This document shows positions 56,410 to 64,000 of a DNA stretch of 64,000 bases, in pieces. The notes under the pieces were generated by a model. That model was given only the letters and a program-made list of their open reading frames with translations, searched no databases and was not told the DNA's origin. The number at the start of each line of letters is the position of its first letter. The first letter of the stretch is position 1. The DNA lies in NCBI RefSeq assembly GCF_019578655.1, contig NC_063260.1:17176001-17240000 (forward strand), in the 5' to 3' direction. The translations under genes were made by a program, and so were the position numbers. The stretch comes from Ricinus communis (lineage: Eukaryota; Streptophyta; Magnoliopsida; Malpighiales; Euphorbiaceae).

Positions 56410-56721
56410 ACATGTCATTAGAAAACTCTTTTGTGATGACACGAGTCAAGCTGCTTTCTTAACACATGTCATCTTAAAACCATTTTGGTGATGACATGTG
56501 TCAAGCTGCTTTCTTACATGTCATCATAAAACTATTTTATGATGACACGTGTCCAGATGTTTTCTCTATACATGTCATCATAAATCCTTTTATGATGACA
56601 CGTGTCAAACTACTTTCATAACAGGTGTCATCAGAAAAATCTTTTGTGATGACACGTGTTAAGCTGTACAAATATATGTAATTACAAATTCTTTTGTGAT
56701 GGTATGTATCAGGCTCCTTCA
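56410..56721. repeat. Six-unit array of 50-54-bp hairpin repeats
   Basis: Units start near 56410, 56464, 56516, 56570, 56621 and 56672. Each contains ACATGTCATCATAAAA, a short loop, TTTTATGATGACACGTGTC and a spacer AGCTGCTTTCTT. In unit 3 the arms GTCATCATAAAA and TTTTATGATGAC pair perfectly. Each unit also carries a G-box-like ACACGTGT or a decayed form. The array lies 1.3 kb downstream of the P450 gene; any regulatory role is speculative. Confidence 0.85.
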
Positions 56722-57911
56722 ATATATAATACTTATATATTATACATTATCATCAGTTAGACATTTACGGACTTAACTTCAGAAGATGCTAGTGTTCCTA
56801 CTCGAGGTACAAGTCAAGTCCATTGCTTGAGTTGATCGTAACGTATGTGACTTCCAGGTTTATTATTAATTGGCAACGGAAATTTAATATTAAACTCTTT
56901 AATATTAATTAAAATACTTTAATCAACTAAGGGAACAATTTAATAATTGTCCCTCAATTGTTCCCATAAATTATAAATGATATCTAGCAACATATTACAA
57001 TTACTCAATTAATAATAAAGGCATTAATCATCCATGAACCTTTTATTTATGATTACCGTGTAACTAAATCCTTCCATTGAACAATATCTCGATCAAGTGA
57101 GGATCATGTAATAGTAAAATCCACTAACTTGATTCTATGACCAAATCCAAGATACATCTCGACTAAATATAATTAATGCGAAAACTCCTTTTTTATTAAT
57201 CATAATTACCTCGGCCAAGGATTTCTTAGTCAAGATGTTATCAAATTGCATAGGATATTCTCCTTGTTTACTCAAGGCAATGGATTCCTTGTTGATGAAC
57301 ACCTACCTCCATGCATATGCAATTAGAGCCATTATCTACAAGTACCCATTCTAGGTATGAACGGATACCTAAAGCATAAGTAAATTCTAATTACATATTC
57401 ATGAGATAACTCTATCACCTCAGGTATGAGGATTAGTTACACCATCATAACTTAATAATGAGTCAGTAACTTAAGTAAATCATCCATGTGATTCATTATT
57501 TCTTCAAGTCATGTTCAGTCCACTTGTCTCACAAATGACTCATAATGATTAACTTAGTAACTCATACTAAATGACATGACTCACCATCCTATATATATTA
57601 GTATCTCATATAAATTATAGGGTTAAACACATTATATTGGTCTTTCGGATTAAAAATGTCCAATATTTAATCTTACAACCAAGAACTATTTTATAATATT
57701 TATTCTAAAGATCATCCGTCACTTATATTCTTAAGTCCTAAGAATGGAGTCTTTAATAAATATTATTGGACTCATTCAATAATTATATTATTATAAAAAT
57801 GAATCATGGACAACTGCCATTAATAAAAAGATATCTTCATTACATAATAATATCACAATGTATGAACCAAAAAGCAAAAATCAAATTGGCTTTTAGGACA
57901 TACATCTAACA
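56722..57911 (-). mobile_element. Probable LTR, minus strand, one terminus visible
   Basis: Minus-strand TGTTAGATGTATGTCCTAAA starts at 57911 and resembles LTR starts of dicot Copia elements. The region is AT-rich and non-coding. The other end and target duplication were not found, so the left limit is arbitrary, and the hairpin array may also lie within this LTR. Confidence 0.4.
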
Positions 57912-59279
57912 AATTCATATTTATATACATATATATTTAAATAATAAATATTAAATTATTCTCTATATATATAGAATTTCACGTAACTTATAAATAATCC
58001 ATTATTCAAATAATTATTGAAACATAGAAAAATCTCTATGAAATGATACTATTAGGACTAAAATGTATCATCTTTTATAACAATAATGAATTATAGGTTA
58101 CTTTATTGTTAACTTAGATATTTACTTAAGTTAAGAAGGATTATTATTTCTTAATTATTTGAATATAAATTTCTTTATCAAAATTTATGTAAAAATTATA
58201 ATATAATCAAAAGTTGGTGCGCAGTTTGTAGAATTCAAATGTTATCATAAGCATATACATAAGAGTAGTAGATATATACAAATACTCTAAATAATGATAT
58301 ATAATGAACTTAATGAAAAAAAAAATAGAAATGATATTAGATGCAATTTAAATTACATAGATATATATAATATATATAGATTTCTAAATTTAAATATTCT
58401 AGAAGATAAGTGTTATAGAATCTTTCAAATATATAGAATGTAAGCTCTATAAATTTTACTTTATAATTTTCAAATTTTTCTTCTTTAACTTTGAAAGATG
58501 TAAAAAAAGATATGTATATTGCATGATGAGATGAGAATTGCATTAAGCTAGTAGACTAATGAGCATTCCTTTTAAAGTTAAAAAGATTTGCAATAATGGT
58601 GTTCAAATAAATTTTTCTACCATCTTTTTTTACTGAAATTTTTTTTCTACCATTCATTCTCTTATCACCCTATCACACAAATTCATGACTATTAGAATGA
58701 ATAAATTGAGAAAAAATAGAAATTGTTTAAAACTTTATTATTATAAAACTAATTTTCTCCAAAAAATTATCTTATAATTTACTACTTTTAGACTTGAAGG
58801 AAAGATGTATTTCTTTTGTATTAACGAAATATCATATGTTTTTTTTAGCACTTTTAAATACACATTGCATTTTTCTCATTATTTATATTGTAAAAATAAA
58901 CATAACTTTCTTATAAAATAAATACTTTTAAGTGATTTTACATATGATTAAATATTTTATGACTATTATGAATATTAGAACACATATTTTTTAATATTAA
59001 TCAACTTTAAATTTTTTAAAAATATTAATGAACTCTATCATGCATTATTATATGTCATATTACTTATAAGATCATTATTTAGTGATAATTCAAGTTAAAT
59101 ACATGCAAAACTATATAAAAAGGGTAAAAACGTAATGTGTATCTAAAAGATGCTAAAACATAAAACTTATAGTACGCTTTTGACACAAAATATATTTATC
59201 CTTCGGTATAAAAGCGTCAAACCATATGGTAAATTTTCAAACTTTACCCTATTATTTTTTATGTATTTGATTAATTGGA
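57912..59279. other. AT-rich spacer, nothing recognised
   Basis: Extremely AT-rich; no gene, tRNA or transposon end recognised. Confidence 0.4.
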
Positions 59280-59417
59280 AGTAGGGACGGTTGTTTCTGG
59301 ACTACTATAAATCTCTTGTATCAAGCTCTCTATCCCTTAATCTTCCTGCATCTGTGTTGTGTGTTTTAATTTGTGATTTGAATTCACCAATTCAATCCCT
59401 TTTCTTGGAGGAGAACA
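59280..59417 (+). mobile_element. 3' end of a Copia LTR (fragment)
   Basis: A promoter-like GACTACTATAAATCTC is followed by CACCAATTCAATCCCTTTTC and an ACA end. The last 40 bp resemble the LTR ends at 2690-2714 and 38065-38108. No primer site follows. Confidence 0.4.
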
Positions 59418-59569
59418 AAAGAACTTGAGTATATTAAAATTTTAAGTACATTATTACTAACTTATAACCTTATTTAATTAAAATAAGTTAAAATGTGCTT
59501 TTAGAGTCGAGACATGTAATTTCTTGGGCTTTTTGGTGCAACAATGATTATTGAGGCAGAAGCTCTATA

Positions 59570-60969
59570 GAATAATTCAAAGATTTTTAATCAGGTGGGT
59601 TTATTTCTAAATTGACAAGTAAAATCAGAGAGTTTTTGAATCTTCTTAAGCTGAACAACTAGAAGAATTCAAGTAGGAGGAACATCCTCAAAAGGCTTTG
59701 ATAAAATTAAGAAGTATTTGACAAGACCTCCATTATTAATGCCTCCAAAAGATGGATTTCCGTTTAAGTTATACTTATCGGCCATAAGTGAGTCTATAGA
59801 TTGCTTGTTGGCATAAAATACCTCTGTAAGCCATGAGTAGGCCATTTATTCCTTAAGTAGGATTCAACATCAGTAAAAATCTAACATTGTCCAATTCAGA
59901 AAATGTGGCTTGCTCTTTATTTTGCACGTACCAAGGCATTATCTCCTCAAGTCAAAGTTTATATGGTGCCCTAGATAGATCTTGTGAAGTATATTTTGAT
60001 AAGCCTTTGATTACTGATATAATAGGTAAATGTTCTCTAGCTTTAACTGAATATCATTGATATACTTTCCTAAATAATCTGTGAAAGGCTAGACATATGT
60101 AACTTTTTGGCCGACCATCCTTCTCTAGAAGTGCATGGAAGTGAGAGAACAAGAATTACCGGTAAAACAAAATGGAAACTCAAATCTCAATTTTAAAATT
60201 TGACAGATCAAGCACTAAGAGGTTGGTAGGAGTGGCAATTATAATTACATACAACTGAAGCAAAAATAGTACTATCATTTAACCTAGCTTTGGAATGCCC
60301 GAATAACCAAGTGAAGTATGAAGCTCTTGTGATTGGATTAAAGATCTTATGGATTTCAGAGCAAAAGAAGTTTAGGTAATTAGGGACTCTTAGTTAGTTA
60401 TCAAATGATTATCAAGGAAGTATAAATTTAGCAGTTTATCATTGGCTCCTTATTATGCTGTTTAAATAATTGAATCTTTTTAGGATATGTCTTTTTTAGA
60501 TGTGCCTAAGGAGATTAATTGGGAGATAGATGAATTGGCCTAAATACCCTGTAGGATTAAAATGAGTAAGGAGCTTACACACAAATCAGTTATAGTAGAA
60601 AAGAGAATACATCCATCAATTGGTAAGAGAGGAATTAATGTTGATTTTTTTAATTTTGATACAGAAATTATGGATGATTGAAGAAATAATTTGAATAACA
60701 CCTTACAAAGTGAAGATACAAGCTCAAAGCTTTCATCTCCTGAAAGGAGAATTATACAAGAAAAGTTTAACCGTTTTATCTTTGATATGACTTAGATTTC
60801 TGAATGCCACAGTTATCACGAAACAAGTCTATAATGGTGTTTGAAGGACACATCAGGCTAGCATCAAGACAAAGTGCCTAAGTAGAATACAAGGCTACTT
60901 TTAGCAGACCATCATAAAAGACTGCATTAACCATGTTAAAAAGGATGCCATTAATGTCAAAAATATGGA
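59570..60969 (+). pseudogene. Tat/Ogre pol: RT end, RNase H, integrase start
   Basis: Plus-strand frames with many stops encode FDKIKKYLTRPPLLMPPKD and FKLYLSAISES (59696-59790, RT-RNase H junction), LADHP (about 60107), NNQVKYEALVIGLK (60302-60343, RNase H) and, after a THQASIKTK phrase near 60850-60875, DCINHVKKDA (60921-60950), the zinc-binding start of integrase. This is Tat-clade order. The frame is cut at 60969 by the solo LTR and continues at 63813. Confidence 0.8.
60965..60969. repeat. Target-site duplication TGGAA (left)
   Basis: Identical to 63808-63812. Confidence 0.9.
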
Positions 60970-63807
60970 ATGTAACACCCGGAATTTTTTTTTAATATAT
61001 ATTTAATAGTGAGTTTTTATTTAAGTTAATTTTAGCTTTATTTTTATTCAAGTAAACTATTTGAGAAATGATTATATTTTGGTTATTCAAATTTTCCCAA
61101 ATGCATATTTATATAAATAAAATTATATATTGAAAAATTATGATAGAAATTGTAAGGGATGTTTTTATAAAAGAATTTTGAGAAAATTGGTATTATAATT
61201 GATTAGTAGTATTAAATTTTGAGTTGGAAATTGATTATTTAATTTAATTGTGTGTAGGATTTAATTGGAGGATTATTTTGGAATAAGGATTAAAAGTATA
61301 ATGTTATTTTTATGGGGTTTTAATGGAAATTTGTGAGTTTGGTATTTTCGTAAATAAATATGTCGGTCAGGGGTATTTTTGTAATTGTGTATTTTCAATA
61401 ATTCGGTTTTGGCCCAAATTAAATAGTTAAGGGCTTAATTGAAAGGCTAAAAAGAAGTTTGGGGGTCAAATTGGAATTCTGTAGGATGAAATTGTAAGTA
61501 ATTAAGAAAGTTGAGGGACTAAATTGTAATAAAGAAAAGTTCAGGGGTCAAATGTCGATATTGAAGGGAAAGAAATCGGGGAAGAAGAAGGGAGGAAGAG
61601 AGATGTCGAGGGAGAGAGAGAGCGCGGAGGAAGGAGGCTGGGCCGTCTGTCCGGGCGCGGGTCACGGCCGGCAATGGCAGCCTCGCGAGGAGGAAGATGG
61701 CCGAAGCTTCCTTGCCGCCGCAGCGTTTTCCGGCCGTCGGTGGTTGCCGATCTGTGCCGATCGACTCCTCTCGGCCCTCGGCTTTGTTTTGGCCGGTGTC
61801 GGCGGTGGTGGCCGGAAGCGGAAGATCCGTGGAGAGAAAATGGTGGCGGCTGGCGTTTTTGGGCTTTCCGGCGAGCTCCGGCGGAGGATGGATGATCGGA
61901 GGATGTATCCCGACTCTCCTCATCTCAAGCTTCGCGATGGCACTGGTTTCGTGGCGAACGGGCTTCGTTGGCAAATCGACGGTCGAGATCGTCCGCAAAT
62001 CTCTCCGGATGATCGGGTGTCAGATCGGAAAATCGGAAGCAGGGATCATCATCAGCGCGTCGTTGTGAGTCCGATGGTGTGTTCGGATCGTCGATCGGAC
62101 TCCGGCGGCTGGAGGCGAGTCGACCGAGCGATCGAGCGTCTCGGTAATATTTCTTTGGCCCGTTAATTTTGAAATTCTTGGTTTAATTGTGTCTAATGGT
62201 TTATATTGAGTATTTGATGATTTTTGTGAGTAAAAAATAATTGTCTGTCAGTTTGCCTGCCTCGTATTTTGTGCTGTGTGGCGGAGTCGAGAAATAGTGA
62301 AGTTTGGGGACCCGACTCCTATTGTTTGAATCGTTAAGTATTTGAAGTGTTCTTCTGGCAGGTCCTGGACCCGTTTTTACGGGGGGTAATGTTCGTGTTG
62401 TAGAGGAGGTTCTGCCGGATTTTCGATAGAATTCTCCCGAGTCGAGATTCTTAGAGAGTCAGTCCTAGGAGTCTAGACCTAGGATTAATGATGGATTGTC
62501 TCAGCGTATTGATAAATTATTTTCCGTGATTAGATGATCTGTCTGTCCGGCTCGCTCCAACCGAGGCACCGGAGCAGAGCTAGGAGGTCGCCCAATCCTG
62601 TGAGTTAAAGTCATTTAATCATTGCACTATTGCTAAGTCTGATTTTAATATGCTATTTTGGAAGTTTATGTTTAACATGGTTACTAATATCTCAACGTAA
62701 TTAATTTTACTGGATTATTAATTATTGAAGATAATATGAGTATTATTATAGTAATGTTATAATAATTCCAAATATCATCGATTTTCCACCGAACATGTTT
62801 TACTCTTAATTGTTAATCATTAATTTGATATGGTTGAATGACTTCATTATACAATATTTATTAAATGGATGATTGTGTCTTGGGAAACGTGGCTTGTAGA
62901 ACATGCCGCCTGATGGGTTACATCAGGACCGCGTGCGCACCGGTAATGATCATGGATATAAGGTTATTATGGATTTGTCTGCCCTGATCGAGCTTGCTCT
63001 CTGGGCTGAGTTCAGTTGCTTGCCGGAGTTAAGGTCCCTGATCGAGCGATGCTCTCTGGGCGCCGGCTTATTTGGAATTCAAGTGTTCAGGCTGGAGGTA
63101 AGGACCCTGATCGAGCTTGCTCTCTGGGCGCCAGACCTGTTGGATTAAGAGAGCCGAAAGGCTACTAGAATTTGGGGTTAGGGTTCTATTGAGCCACTCG
63201 TCCCGTAAAAGTAAAAATATATTTTTATTTCATTTATTTATTTATTATGGTATGATTATAATATGGATTGTATTTACGTGCATGGTTGATATTTTGATTC
63301 GAATGATTAATATTTTATGTGAAGGAAATAGTAGGGTACGATTACAGTATGGTTTGATATACTGATTTGAATAATCTATGTTTTCTGAGAAGAAGCAATA
63401 GTCCCTAGATTATTTGATTTTAACTCACTCTAGACCGAGTCTCCATTTATGTTTTTTCGGATTCGTGATCATAGTTCTCCGCGACTCTTATTCAAGAACT
63501 GACTCCTTCATCATCGGGTGATGTATTTGATTAAGTATGTAAATTGGTAAATCTTAGATTCTCCGCAGTAGTAATAGTAAATGTATCAGTTGTAAATTTT
63601 CTGAGCTTCAGGTCTCGCCTAGTTTTTCTGGCAGACCGAAGTATTTATGTAGAATGCAGCTATTAAGATAATTTATGGTTTTAATAATATTAATTTGAGT
63701 TGAGATTTGTTTAAATCAGTGAGTGTCAGGCTTACTACGGGTTTCGGTGGCCTTAAGCCTACCCATTCCCTAGTGCCGGTCACGGGCCCACGGGTGGGGT
63801 CGTGACA
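60970..63807 (+). mobile_element. Tekay/Del-like Ty3-gypsy solo LTR
   Basis: It starts TGTAACACCCGGAATTT and ends GGGGTCGTGACA, the characteristic ends of Tekay/Del-type LTRs, and spans 2838 bp. TGGAA is duplicated on both sides, and the interrupted integrase frame resumes after it. There is no internal region, so it is a solo LTR. A GC- and CpG-rich island at 61550-62170, unlike all other DNA in the window, lies in it; overlapping frames there on both strands (for example 61552-62166 plus and 61519-61998 minus) show no domain and are compositional. Confidence 0.92.
62982..63130 (+). repeat. Three repeats within the Tekay-like LTR
   Basis: CCCTGATCGAGC followed by GCTCTCTGGGC begins at 62982, 63036 and 63105 (spacing 54 and 69). 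Confidence 0.85.
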
Positions 63808-63812
63808 TGGAA
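63808..63812. repeat. Target-site duplication TGGAA (right)
   Basis: Identical to 60965-60969. Confidence 0.9.
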
Positions 63813-64000
63813 ACTCCGAAGAGTGCCAACATCTAAACTTTCCATCATAAGCCTTTAGCCATTTAGGATTGGCCATTGATCTAATAGGCAAAATCAATCA
63901 TGCTCACCTAAGGATCATAACTTTATCTTAATGGCTATTAACTGCTTTAACAGGTGGGTAGAAGTTATTTCCCCAAAGAAAGTAAAGTAGAAGGATATCA
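63813..64000 (+). pseudogene. Tat/Ogre integrase, continuation
   Basis: In shifting frames it encodes QHLNFPS, AFSHLGLAIDLIGKI (about 63850-63895; the family has the first catalytic Asp in the GxD(L/V)IG phrase) and a LTALTGG or FNRWVE phrase near 63930-63960. It is the direct continuation of 59570-60969 and runs off the window end. Confidence 0.72.

Noticed and set aside
56410..56721. Regular repeats resembling a CRISPR array
   Set aside because: The units are degenerate, spacers are not unique but repeated, and the setting is a plant nuclear genome; this is a tandem repeat.
55980..57920. A complete solo LTR with CATAT flanks
   Set aside because: The right CATAT lies four bases beyond the CTAACA terminus, so the ends and duplication are inconsistent.
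61519..62166. Long overlapping frames on both strands (up to 204 codons) in a GC-rich stretch
   Set aside because: They lie inside a solo LTR with defined ends and target duplication. Both strands are open because of high GC, and none shows a domain.

Overview
This window looks like nuclear DNA from a dicot plant. It is about two-thirds A+T, holds one intron-bearing host gene, and is otherwise packed with decayed plant transposable elements in nested layers. The host gene is a cytokinin trans-hydroxylase (CYP735A-type cytochrome P450, about 51.56-55.08 kb, plus strand, five exons, predicted 515 aa, all P450 signature motifs intact). The species cannot be fixed from sequence alone. An endogenous florendovirus and the P450 sequence fit a woody or euphorbia-like eudicot, but that is only a guess.

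Layout. 0-1 kb: 3' part of a Mutator-like (MULE) transposase, minus strand. 1.5-2.7 kb: LTR of a Copia element preceded by its polypurine tract. 3.6-4.2 kb: hAT-like non-autonomous element. About 4.6-12.3 kb: remnant of a Tat/Ogre-type Ty3-gypsy element (LTR, Arg-tRNA-type primer site, a gag that is tandemly duplicated, a scrap of pol, 3' tandem repeats), split by a solo LTR at 9735-10813 with a perfect 5-bp target duplication. 12.8-13.2 kb: end of a second hAT-like element. 13.2-19.0 kb: C-terminal half of a Reina-like Ty3-gypsy integrase, split by a complete but mutated 4.8-kb Copia element (13638-18429; LTRs of 241 bp, target duplication CCATT). 19.0-24.3 kb: AT-rich spacer with a Tourist-like MITE, a fold-back element and microsatellites. 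24.35-30.15 kb: a degenerate chromovirus-like Ty3-gypsy element, minus strand, whose 5' LTR is also joined to the pol end of a second copy.

30.6-47.6 kb is one old Copia element ('copia A', minus strand) torn apart by at least three insertions: a 2.6-kb solo LTR (31546-34133, target duplication ATTAG), a deleted SIRE-like Copia element (34494-38108), and an 8.3-kb block lying between two (TA)n tracts. That block carries an endogenous florendovirus-like pararetrovirus (about 39.0-46.4 kb, minus strand; movement protein, coat protein, protease, RT, RNase H, then a second ORF) and a 0.2-0.3-kb organelle-derived piece containing the 5' two thirds of plastid trnI-CAU. 47.65-48.36 kb is a gag fragment related to the SIRE-like element. 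48.4-51.5 kb is spacer leading to the CYP735A promoter.

Downstream of CYP735A is an array of six 50-54-bp hairpin-forming repeats (56.4-56.7 kb), an LTR terminus at 57911, and from 59.6 kb to the window end a second Tat/Ogre pol remnant (RT, RNase H, integrase, plus strand), interrupted by a 2.84-kb Tekay/Del-like solo LTR (60970-63807, target duplication TGGAA). The GC-rich island at 61.55-62.17 kb lies inside this LTR and is not a gene.

Only the P450 appears functional. It would act in the ER membrane to convert iP-type to trans-zeatin-type cytokinins. Everything else is mobile or viral sequence with stops and frameshifts. I found no novel operon-like or defence-like system. The most informative structure is the viral plus organellar block captured at a TA microsatellite inside a retrotransposon.
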